Source: PALSA-1003 sp963741315 (lineage in GTDB: Bacteria > Pseudomonadota > Gammaproteobacteria > Burkholderiales > Casimicrobiaceae). From it: a stretch of DNA of 64,000 nucleotides. Below, in pieces: positions 57,255 to 64,000 of the stretch (position 1 is the first letter of the stretch; each line of letters starts with the position of its first letter). The translations under genes were made by a program, and so were the position numbers. Location: NCBI GenBank assembly GCA_963741315.1, contig CAVUHK010000008.1:496001-560000 (forward strand), in the 5' to 3' direction. A model generated the notes under the pieces. That model was not told where the DNA came from and searched no databases. It worked only from the letters and a program-made list of their open reading frames with translations.

Positions 57255-58452
57255 CGTTCCCTACGACCTGCCCGACGCCGCCGGCCACTTCGGTCCCTAC
57301 GGCGGCGTGTTCGTCGCCGAAACGCTGATCAGCGCGCTCGACGAGCTGCGCGAGCAGTACGCGCGCCTGCGCAACGATCCGCAATTCGTCGCCGAATTCG
57401 AAAGCGACCTCAAGCACTATGTCGGCCGGCCCAGCCCCGTCTATCACGCGCGACGCTGGTCCGAGCAACTCGGCGGCGCGCAGATCTATTTGAAGCGCGA
57501 GGACCTCAATCACACCGGCGCGCACAAGATCAACAACTGCATCGGTCAGGCGCTGTTGGCCCGGCGGCTGGGCAAGCCGCGCGTGATCGCCGAGACCGGC
57601 GCCGGCCAGCACGGCGTCGCCACCGCGACCGTCGCCGCGCGCTTCGGCCTCGAATGCGTCGTGTACATGGGTTCGGAAGACATCAAGCGCCAGGCGCAGA
57701 ACGTGTTCCGCATGAAGCTTCTCGGCGCGACTGTCGTGCCGGTGGAGTCGGGCTCGAAGACGCTCAAGGACGCGCTCAACGAAGCGATGCGCGACTGGGT
57801 CACCAACGTCGAGACCACGTTCTACATCATCGGCACGGTGGCGGGACCGCATCCCTACCCGATGATGGTGCGCGATTTCCAGAGCGTGATCGGCAGGGAG
57901 TGTCTGTGGCAGATGCCGGAGATGATCGGCAGGCAGCCGGACATCGTGATTGCCTGCGTCGGCGGCGGTTCGAACGCCATGGGCATTTTCCATCCGTACA
58001 TCAAGCACACCACGGTGCAGCTGATCGGTGTCGAGGCGGCGGGCGACGGCATCGCGACCGGCCGCCATTCGGCATCGCTGACCGCGGGCCGCCCGGGCAT
58101 CCTGCACGGCAACCGCACCTATCTGCTGCAGGACGCCAATGGCCAGATCGTCGAGACGCATTCGGTGTCGGCGGGACTCGACTATCCCGGCGTCGGGCCC
58201 GAGCACGCGTGGCTCAAGGACAGCGGACGCGCGCAGTACGTGTCGATCACCGATGCCGAAGCGCTGGTTGCGTTCGACAAGTGCTGCCGCATCGAAGGCA
58301 TCATCCCGGCGCTCGAGTCCTCGCATGCGCTAGCGTATGCAGCGCAACTCGCGCCGACATTGCCGCGCGACAAGGTGCTGCTGGTCAATCTCTCCGGACG
58401 CGGCGACAAGGACATGAACACCGTCGCCGAACGCACCGGCGTCAAGCTCTGA
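57241..58452 (+). CDS. trpB: Tryptophan synthase beta chain
   Basis: The protein has 403 residues. FGPYGGVFVAETLI, the PLP lysine in the loop KREDLNHTGAHKINNCIGQALLA (catalytic Lys in AHKINN, residue about 90), GAGQHGVATATVAARFGLE, and the later phosphate-binding VGGGSNAMGIF are all conserved. It joins indole and serine. It overlaps trpF by 14 bases and ends 26 bp before trpA, with which it forms the alpha2-beta2 complex. Confidence 0.96.
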   Translation: MQMGDVPYDLPDAAGHFGPYGGVFVAETLISALDELREQYARLRNDPQFVAEFESDLKHYVGRPSPVYHARRWSEQLGGAQIYLKREDLNHTGAHKINNCIGQALLARRLGKPRVIAETGAGQHGVATATVAARFGLECVVYMGSEDIKRQAQNVFRMKLLGATVVPVESGSKTLKDALNEAMRDWVTNVETTFYIIGTVAGPHPYPMMVRDFQSVIGRECLWQMPEMIGRQPDIVIACVGGGSNAMGIFHPYIKHTTVQLIGVEAAGDGIATGRHSASLTAGRPGILHGNRTYLLQDANGQIVETHSVSAGLDYPGVGPEHAWLKDSGRAQYVSITDAEALVAFDKCCRIEGIIPALESSHALAYAAQLAPTLPRDKVLLVNLSGRGDKDMNTVAERTGVKL

Positions 58453-58478
58453 CGCTCAAGGCCCGGCGCGACGATCCC

Positions 58479-59294
58479 ATGAAGCGCATCGACGCCACCT
58501 TCGCGAAACTGCGCTCCGCCGGACGCACCGCGCTCATTCCCTACGTGACCACGGGCGACCCGTCGCTCGCCTCGACGCTGCCGGTGATGCACGCGCTGAC
58601 GGCAGCGGGCGCCGACATCATCGAACTCGGCGTGCCGTTTTCCGACCCGATGGCCGACGGACCGGTCGTCCAGCGCGCCTCCGAGCGCGCGCTGGCGCAA
58701 GGAGTGAGCCTCGCCGACGTGCTCGCGGTGGTGACCGAATTTCGTCGCAGCGATGCGCATACGCCGGTAGTGCTGATGGGTTACGCGAATCCGATCGAGT
58801 CGATGGGCGTGGTCGCCTTCGCCGATCGCGCGCAGGCCGCCGGCGTCGACGGAGTCATCGTGGTCGACTATCCGCCCGAGGAGGCCGCCGACTTCGCAGG
58901 ATTGCTGGTCGCGCGCGGCATGGCGCCGATCTTCCTGGTTTCGCCGACCACGCCCCCGGCGCGCATCGCCAGCGTTGCCAGGCTTGCGCGCGGCTACGTC
59001 TATTACGTTTCGCTCAAGGGCGTCACCGGCGCGGGCCATCTCGACACCGGCGAGGTCGCGCGGCGCCTGGCCGAAATACGCGAACACATCCCGCTGCCTA
59101 TCGGCGTCGGCTTCGGCATCCGCGACGCCGCCGGTGCGCAGGCCATCGCCGCGCATGCCGACGCGGTCGTGATCGGCAGCCGCATCATCCAGGAAATCGA
59201 AGCCGGGGCGCCGGATCAGGCAGCGCCGCGCGCGGGGGCGTGGCTCGCCACCATTCGCCGCGCCATCGACGCCGTCGCCAAGCACGCAGCCTGA
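58479..59294 (+). CDS. trpA: Tryptophan synthase alpha chain
   Basis: The protein has 271 residues from the ATG at 58479. The catalytic Glu is in DIIELGVPFSDPMADGPV and the catalytic Asp in GVIVVDYPPEEAADF. The loop-6 FLVSPTTPPARI, YYVSLKGVTGAG and the phosphate contact VGFGIRDAAGA follow. It cleaves indole-3-glycerol phosphate and channels indole to TrpB. It follows trpB by 26 bp and precedes accD by 50 bp, the usual order in betaproteobacteria. Confidence 0.96.
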   Translation: MKRIDATFAKLRSAGRTALIPYVTTGDPSLASTLPVMHALTAAGADIIELGVPFSDPMADGPVVQRASERALAQGVSLADVLAVVTEFRRSDAHTPVVLMGYANPIESMGVVAFADRAQAAGVDGVIVVDYPPEEAADFAGLLVARGMAPIFLVSPTTPPARIASVARLARGYVYYVSLKGVTGAGHLDTGEVARRLAEIREHIPLPIGVGFGIRDAAGAQAIAAHADAVVIGSRIIQEIEAGAPDQAAPRAGAWLATIRRAIDAVAKHAA

Positions 59295-59344
59295 CCCATG
59301 CGCGCAGCGGCCACCGAATCCAACCACGCCTTCAAGGGGAAACG

Positions 59345-60214
59345 ATGAGCTGGTTGCAAAAGCTTCTGCCGCCGCGCATCAAGGCCACGCCGGGCGTCAC
59401 CCGCAAGGCGATGCCCGAAGGCCTGTGGGTGAAGTGCGAATCGTGCGAGGCCGTGCTCTACCGCACCGACCTCGAGAAGAACCTGCATGTCTGCCCCAAG
59501 TGCAATCATCACGGCCGGGTGGGCGCGCGCGAGCGCATCGACCAGCTGCTCGATGCGGAGGCGCGCTACGAAATCGGCTCCGAGGTGCTGCCGATCGACA
59601 GCCTGAAATTCAAGGACACGCGCAAGTATCCCGAGCGCCTGTCGGCGGCGCTCGAAGAGACCGGCGAGACCGATGCGCTGGTCGTCATGCAGGGCAGCAT
59701 CAAGACCGTGCCGCTGGTCGTTGCGGTGTTCGAGTTCGAGTTCATGGGCGGTTCGATGGGCTCGGTGGTCGGCGAGCGCTTTGTGCGCGGCGTGCGCGTC
59801 GCCTACGACAATCGGATCCCGTTCGTATGCTTCACGGCAAGCGGCGGCGCGCGCATGCAGGAAGGCGTCAATTCGCTCTTCCAGATGGCCAAGACCACTG
59901 CCGTGCTGCAGGAGTTGACCAAGGCGAAGCTGCCCTTCGTGACCATCCTCACCGATCCGACCATGGGCGGCGTGTCGGCGAGCTTTGCGATGATCGGCGA
60001 CGTGGTTATCGCCGAGCCCGGCGCGCTGATCGGTTTCGCCGGCCCGCGCGTGATCGAGCAAACCGTGCGCGAAAAACTTCCCGAGGGATTTCAGCGTGCC
60101 GAATTCCTGCTCGCGAAGGGCGCGATCGACATGATCGTCGACCGGCGTCAGCTCAAGGAAGAACTGCCGAAACTGCTCGCGTTGCTGCAACGCCAGCCGT
60201 TGCCTACCGTCTGA
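59345..60214 (+). CDS. accD: Acetyl-CoA carboxylase carboxyltransferase beta subunit
   Basis: The protein has 289 residues from the ATG at 59345, with AAGGGGA upstream. An N-terminal zinc ribbon (CESCEAV and CPKCNHHGR, residues about 30-52) is followed by the crotonase fold. The fold carries FMGGSMGSVVGERF, the TASGGARMQEG oxyanion loop, MGGVSASFAMIGD and GFAGPRVIEQTV. It is half of the carboxyltransferase that makes malonyl-CoA with AccA. It lies between trpA and folC in the same direction. The accA gene is elsewhere. Confidence 0.96.
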   Translation: MSWLQKLLPPRIKATPGVTRKAMPEGLWVKCESCEAVLYRTDLEKNLHVCPKCNHHGRVGARERIDQLLDAEARYEIGSEVLPIDSLKFKDTRKYPERLSAALEETGETDALVVMQGSIKTVPLVVAVFEFEFMGGSMGSVVGERFVRGVRVAYDNRIPFVCFTASGGARMQEGVNSLFQMAKTTAVLQELTKAKLPFVTILTDPTMGGVSASFAMIGDVVIAEPGALIGFAGPRVIEQTVREKLPEGFQRAEFLLAKGAIDMIVDRRQLKEELPKLLALLQRQPLPTV

Positions 60215-60252
60215 GCCCGACGCCGGGCGCGCGAGGCGGCGCCACGCAATCC

Positions 60253-61533
60253 GTGAGCAGACCGACGACGCTTGAGCAGTGGCTCGCGTATCTCGCGACG
60301 CTGCACCCTCAGGCGATCGCGCTCGGACTCGATCGCGTGCGTGCCGTGTACGACCGGCTTGCCGTTGCCTTCAGCTGCCCGGTGATCACGGTTGCGGGCA
60401 CCAATGGCAAGGGGTCGACCTGCGCCTTGCTCGAACGGATGCTAGTCGCGGGTGCTTACCGGGTCGGGTTGTACACCTCGCCGCATTTGCTCCGCTACAA
60501 CGAACGGGTGCGCATCGCCGGGTCCGAAGTCAGCGACGAGGCGATGTGTGCGGCGTTCGACGCGGTCGAGGGTGCGCGTGGGGGCGTCGCATTGACGTAC
60601 TTCGAGTTCGGCACGCTCGCCGCGTTCTGGTTGTTCGCGCGCTCGGAGCTCGACGCTCTGGTGCTGGAAGTGGGGTTGGGCGGGCGCCTCGACGCGGTGA
60701 ATATCGTCGACGCCGATGTTGCGATCGTCACTGCGGTCGCGATCGATCACGTCGCTTACCTGGGCGAAACGCGCGAGGCGATCGGATTCGAGAAGGCTGG
60801 CATCTATCGCGCGGGACGCGTCGCCATCTGCGGCGATCGTCATCCGCCGCATTCGTTGCTCGAGCACGCGGCTGCAGTGGGAGCGAAACTGCTGCGCCTC
60901 GGCGTCGACTACGACTTCAGCGTTCAGCCAGGCCAGTGGAGTTATCGCGGGCCGGGCGGCGCGCGACATGGCCTGCCGCATCCGGCGCTGCGCGGTGCAG
61001 TGCAACTCGGCAACGCGGCAACCGCGCTGACCGCGCTCGATGCGCTGCGCGATCGCCTGCCACTTTCCATGGGCGAAGTCCGTGAAGCGCTCGTCGACAT
61101 CGAATTGCCGGGACGTTTCCAGGTGTTGCCCGGGCGGCCGGTACAGGTGTTCGACGTCGCACACAATCCACAAGCCGCGAGGGTGCTTGCAGATAATCTG
61201 GGCGCGATGGGCTTTCATCCGGAAACCTGGGCGGTGTTCGGCATCATGGCCGACAAGGACATCGACGGCGTCATCGCCGCGCTCAAGGCGCGCGTCGATC
61301 GCTGGCTGGTGGCGACGCTGCCGCCGCCCCGCGGCGCGGGCGCGGGGGTGTTGCGCACGCGGCTGGAAGCGGCGGGAGTCGCCGGCACCGCGATCCGCGA
61401 ATTCAACGATCCAACGAGCGCGTATGCTGCAGCGCGGAGCGCGGTCTCGGAAGCTGATAGAATTGTCGTTTTAGGCTCGTTTCTAACCGTTGCGGCGGCT
61501 CTGTCCGCGTCGTCATCCGCCCGGCCAGCCTGA
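60253..61533 (+). CDS. folC: Folylpolyglutamate synthase / dihydrofolate synthase
   Basis: The protein has 426 residues from a GTG at 60253. The P-loop VAGTNGKGSTCALLE, the TSPHLLRYNERVRIAG segment, LEVGLGGRLDAVNIVD, DHVAYLGETREAIGFEKAGI with the carbamate Lys region, and DVAHNPQAARVL are FolC hallmarks. It adds glutamate to dihydropteroate and to folates. It follows accD by 38 bp, the usual accD-folC order. The start after the accD stop has no strong ribosome binding site, so the GTG is inferred from homologous N-termini. Confidence 0.94.
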   Translation: MSRPTTLEQWLAYLATLHPQAIALGLDRVRAVYDRLAVAFSCPVITVAGTNGKGSTCALLERMLVAGAYRVGLYTSPHLLRYNERVRIAGSEVSDEAMCAAFDAVEGARGGVALTYFEFGTLAAFWLFARSELDALVLEVGLGGRLDAVNIVDADVAIVTAVAIDHVAYLGETREAIGFEKAGIYRAGRVAICGDRHPPHSLLEHAAAVGAKLLRLGVDYDFSVQPGQWSYRGPGGARHGLPHPALRGAVQLGNAATALTALDALRDRLPLSMGEVREALVDIELPGRFQVLPGRPVQVFDVAHNPQAARVLADNLGAMGFHPETWAVFGIMADKDIDGVIAALKARVDRWLVATLPPPRGAGAGVLRTRLEAAGVAGTAIREFNDPTSAYAAARSAVSEADRIVVLGSFLTVAAALSASSSARPA

Positions 61534-61543
61534 AACCATTCGC

Positions 61544-62445
61544 ATGCCCATCAGGACCAAGTCCGGCACCGATTCCGATCTCGCGGTCGATGAGTTGAAG
61601 CGGCGCGCCCGTCGCCGGCTGGTCGGGGCAGTGGTGCTCGCGCTCGCCGCCGCAGTCATCCTGCCGCTGCTGCTGGAAAGCGATCCCAAACCGCTGGGCG
61701 ATGACGTGTCGATCAAGATTCCCCCGATCGACAGCGGCCGCTTCGTCAATCCGCTGTCGCCCGACAAGGCGCCAGGTGCGCCGGCCGCGAGCGACGCCAA
61801 AGCCGGTCCGTCGACGCCACGCAAGTCCATCGTCGACGCCGAGCGCCGCGTGCTGGGCCAGCCGGCGGCGTCGGCACCTTCCGTGCCCGCGGCGGCACCC
61901 GGAGCCGCGCCTTCAAGTGCGCCCCAGACGGCCGCGGCACCGATTCCTGCGCCGGTTGAAACGCCGGCGAAGGTCGAACCGCCCGCCAAGGTCGATCTAC
62001 CTCGTCAAGGGCGATCCGCCGGTCAAGGGCGACGCACCGGTCAAGGGCGACGCGCCAGCGAAGCCCGATGCACCCGCCAAAGCCGACGCATCGACCAAGG
62101 CCGAGCCACCTGCCACCCCAGCCGGGCCGGTCGGGATGAAAGCCCCACCGAGCACCTACGTGAATGAAAAGGCCGGCGCGACCGCGTCAACCGCGCCCGT
62201 CGATGCGACGGCCGCTTACAGCGTGCAGGTCGGCGCGTTCGTGGATGCCAAATCGGCCTCGGATCTTGTGGATACGCTCAAGCGCGGCGGGTTCCCCGCG
62301 TATACCGAAGGCGTGGCGACCAAGCAGGGCACCGTGCAGCGGGTGCGCGTGGGGCCCTACGCGTCGCGCGCTGCCGCCGACGCCGGGCTTGCGAAACTCA
62401 AAGTCGGCCGGCTACGGCACTGCGGTTGTAAAAACGCCCCAGTGA
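61544..62445 (+). CDS. SPOR-domain (DedD-like) cell-division protein (two frameshifts)
   Basis: The start is the ATG at 61544. Read through two single-base breaks it encodes about 300 residues. An N-terminal cytoplasmic stretch is followed by one membrane helix (LVGAVVLALAAAVILPLLL, about residues 24-42). Then comes a long Pro/Ala/Lys linker with 18-bp tandem repeats, and a C-terminal SPOR domain (AYSVQVGAFVDAKSASDLVD, VRVGPYASRAAADAGLAKL). The breaks lie near 61985-62003 and at the AAA of 62400-62402; removing one A restores SAGYGTAVVKTPQ-stop. The SPOR domain binds denuded peptidoglycan at the septum. The family and its place after folC are secure. The frameshifts look like assembly errors. 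Confidence 0.88.
62004..62075 (+). repeat. 18-bp tandem repeats in the SPOR-protein linker
   Basis: Units of 18 bases at 62004, 62022, 62040 and 62058 run back to back. Units 1 to 3 begin GTCAAGGGCGA and encode V-K-G-D-(P/A)-P, and unit 4 is a diverged A-K-P-D-A-P. They form a low-complexity linker. One of the two frameshifts of this gene lies just before them. Confidence 0.88.
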
Positions 62446-62975
62446 CCGCATTTGATTTTGTGGTGCTGGCAGTCATCGTCTTGTCGGGACTGTTCGGATT
62501 TGCGCGCGGTTTCGTGCGGGTGGTCGTATCGTTAGCGGCGCTTGTCTTCGCCATCATCTTTGCGGTCCAGCTCGCGGTGCCGATCGGCGGCATGCTCCCC
62601 AATTTCGGCGAGACTCCGGCGACCCGCTACATTCTCGCGTTCGCGCTCATCGCGATCGTAGTGCTGATTGTTGGTGCGATTCTCGGTTGGCTGCTGTTCC
62701 GGCTGGTGCGGGCAATCGGCCTTGGATTTCTCGACCGCCTGCTCGGCGGTGTCGCGGGCGTCGCACGCGGCGTGGTTTTGGTGGTCATAGGAGTGGTGCT
62801 CGCGGGCGTAACCAGTCTGCCGCGCGAGCTTTGGTGGCAGAATGCGCTGTTGGCGCCGCCGCTGGTCGCGGCCGCGCTGGCGCTCCGCCCTTGGCTGCCG
62901 CCGCTGTGGGCGCAGCAGCTCGATTACGGAAAAGCGGTGCCGGAGCGCAAGCCGGCAGCGCGAACAGGAGTCTAG
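62442..62975 (+). CDS. cvpA: CvpA family membrane protein
   Basis: The protein has 177 residues from a GTG at 62442 that overlaps the stop of the SPOR gene as GTGA. The open frame runs further up, but only through the damaged SPOR gene. Four membrane segments are visible (FVVLAVIVLSGLFGFARGFV, ALVFAIIFAVQLAVPIGGML, YILAFALIAIVVLIVGAILG, GVVLVVIGVVLAGVTSLP). CvpA lies next to purF in many bacteria and is linked to colicin V export and to envelope-stress or biofilm traits; the molecular role is unclear. purF starts 4 bp after it. Confidence 0.92.
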   Translation: MTAFDFVVLAVIVLSGLFGFARGFVRVVVSLAALVFAIIFAVQLAVPIGGMLPNFGETPATRYILAFALIAIVVLIVGAILGWLLFRLVRAIGLGFLDRLLGGVAGVARGVVLVVIGVVLAGVTSLPRELWWQNALLAPPLVAAALALRPWLPPLWAQQLDYGKAVPERKPAARTGV

Positions 62976-62979
62976 ATCC

Positions 62980-64000
62980 ATGTGTGGAATTGTCGGGGCG
63001 GTTACGCATACGCCCGTGAACCAGCTCCTCTACGACGGCCTGCTGCTGCTGCAGCACCGTGGGCAGGATGCGGCCGGTATCGTCACCAGCGACGGGCCGG
63101 TGTTCCACATGTACAAGGCGCCCGGCTACGTGCGCGACGTGTTCCGTACCCGCAACATGCGCGACCTGATGGGCAACGCAGGCATCGGACATTGCCGCTA
63201 TCCGACGGCGGGCTCGGCATCGTCGGAACTCGAATCGCAGCCGTTCTATGTCAATTCGCCGTTCGGCATCACGCTGGCGCACAACGGCAACCTGACCAAC
63301 AGCGAGGCGCTGAAGAAAGAACTGTTCCAGCTCGACTTCCGCCACGTCAACACCAATTCCGATTCCGAAGTCCTGCTCAACGTGCTGGCGCTGGAACTCG
63401 AGCGCGCCGCGCACCATTCGCGACTCGACGCCAACGCGATCTTCGCGGCGGTGGCTGCCGTGCACAAGCGTTGCCGCGGCGCCTATGCCATCGTCGCCAT
63501 GATCGCAGGCTACGGCCTGCTCGCATTTCGCGATCCCTTCGGCATCCGCCCGCTGATCATCGGCGTGAACGAATCGATGGGCGGCACCGAATACCTGGTT
63601 GCCAGCGAATCGGTCGCGCTCGAGGCGCTCGGCTTTTCGATTCTGCGCGACGTCGCGCCCGGCGAGGCGATCTACGTCGACCAGGCTGGCCGCTTCAATG
63701 CGCGCCAGTGCGCCGAGCACACGCAGCTCAATCCCTGCATCTTCGAGTTCGTCTACCTGGCGCGCCCGGATTCGGTCATGGACGGCACATCGGTGTACGA
63801 GTCGCGGTTGCAGATGGGCGGGGAACTCGCGCGCAAGATCGCCACCATCCCCGAGGCGCAGGACATCGACGTCGTCATCCCGATCCCGGATTCCAGCCGG
63901 CCGTCGGCGCTCGAACTGGCCAACCACCTGGGCCTGAAGTATCGCGAAGGCTTCGTCAAGAATCGCTACATCGGGCGCACCTTCATCATGCCCGGCCACG
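62980..64000 (+). CDS. purF: Amidophosphoribosyltransferase (3' end outside window)
   Basis: The reading frame runs from the ATG at 62980 to the window end without a stop, 340 codons. Cys2 (MCGIVGAV) is the N-terminal glutaminase nucleophile. LLLLQHRGQDAAGIV, GIGHCRYPTAG, LAHNGNLTNS and NTNSDSEVLL complete that domain. GLLAFRDPFGIRPLI and IFEFVYLARPDSVM, then VVIPIPDSSRPSALELA, open the phosphoribosyltransferase domain. It makes 5-phosphoribosylamine from PRPP and glutamine, the first step of purine synthesis. It follows cvpA by 4 bp. Confidence 0.96.
   Translation, partial: MCGIVGAVTHTPVNQLLYDGLLLLQHRGQDAAGIVTSDGPVFHMYKAPGYVRDVFRTRNMRDLMGNAGIGHCRYPTAGSASSELESQPFYVNSPFGITLAHNGNLTNSEALKKELFQLDFRHVNTNSDSEVLLNVLALELERAAHHSRLDANAIFAAVAAVHKRCRGAYAIVAMIAGYGLLAFRDPFGIRPLIIGVNESMGGTEYLVASESVALEALGFSILRDVAPGEAIYVDQAGRFNARQCAEHTQLNPCIFEFVYLARPDSVMDGTSVYESRLQMGGELARKIATIPEAQDIDVVIPIPDSSRPSALELANHLGLKYREGFVKNRYIGRTFIMPGH

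Noticed and set aside
28206..62445. Programmed ribosomal frameshifting in dxs, leuC, leuB and others
   Set aside because: Ten unrelated genes all with one extra base, and no common slippery site or structure; assembly error is simpler.

Overview
The window is high-GC DNA from a bacterium that is very probably a betaproteobacterium. The best evidence is the order in the right half: leuC-leuD-leuB-(GNAT)-asd-fimV-truA-trpF-trpB-trpA-accD-folC-SPOR protein-cvpA-purF. FimV, pcnB-folK-dNK, icd-clpS-clpA and Bug-type tricarboxylate receptors also fit that class. I cannot name a genus. I saw no rRNA, tRNA, CRISPR array, IS element or prophage.

Layout. 1-1.0 kb: 3' part of a pyrC'-type dihydroorotase homologue. 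1.0-4.8 kb: AhpD-like protein, a CadC/TolB-domain/TPR regulator with a partial repeat of itself downstream, and a RIO kinase. 4.8-8.0 kb (minus): two unrecognised genes, one with a caspase-like His/Cys pattern and one 774-residue protein. 8.2-15.4 kb: Tat-exported dienelactone hydrolase, DUF4124 lipoprotein, MarR-GNAT fusion, secreted lectin-fold protein, MFS carrier, malonyl-CoA decarboxylase, TctC/Bug receptor. 15.4-18.9 kb: OsmC protein between a deoxynucleoside kinase and a broken copy of its 3' end, then folK and pcnB. 19-27.4 kb: icd, clpS-clpA, a cytochrome c/flavoprotein pair (sulfide dehydrogenase type), a small membrane protein and aceA. 27.4-37.6 kb: thpR, an ABC ATPase with a permease-M1 peptidase fusion, a rhodanese, an M16 peptidase and a Rieske oxygenase. 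37.9-41.8 kb: xseB-ispA-dxs and folE2. 42-47.5 kb: Sel1 protein, transglutaminase-like protein, amidotransferase-mutL-miaA. 47.7-64 kb: leucine, aspartate-semialdehyde, tryptophan, fatty-acid, folate and purine genes, ending inside purF.

How the genes work together. icd and aceA sit at the TCA/glyoxylate branch point. clpS feeds N-degron substrates to clpA. xseB-ispA-dxs is a compact isoprenoid operon. leuCDB and trpFBA are biosynthetic blocks with overlapping or closely spaced reading frames.

Two features stand out. First, seven genes between 28 and 62.5 kb (ABC-M1, M16, dxs, leuC, leuB, fimV, SPOR) are broken by about ten frameshifts. Every one behaves as a single extra base, and none is visible in the first 28 kb. 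Assembly error is the likeliest cause, so these genes are annotated at full length. Second, two short partial copies of nearby genes (3787-3897 and 15438-15562) look like remnants of tandem duplication. The best candidate for something undescribed is the two-gene locus at 4814-7957.
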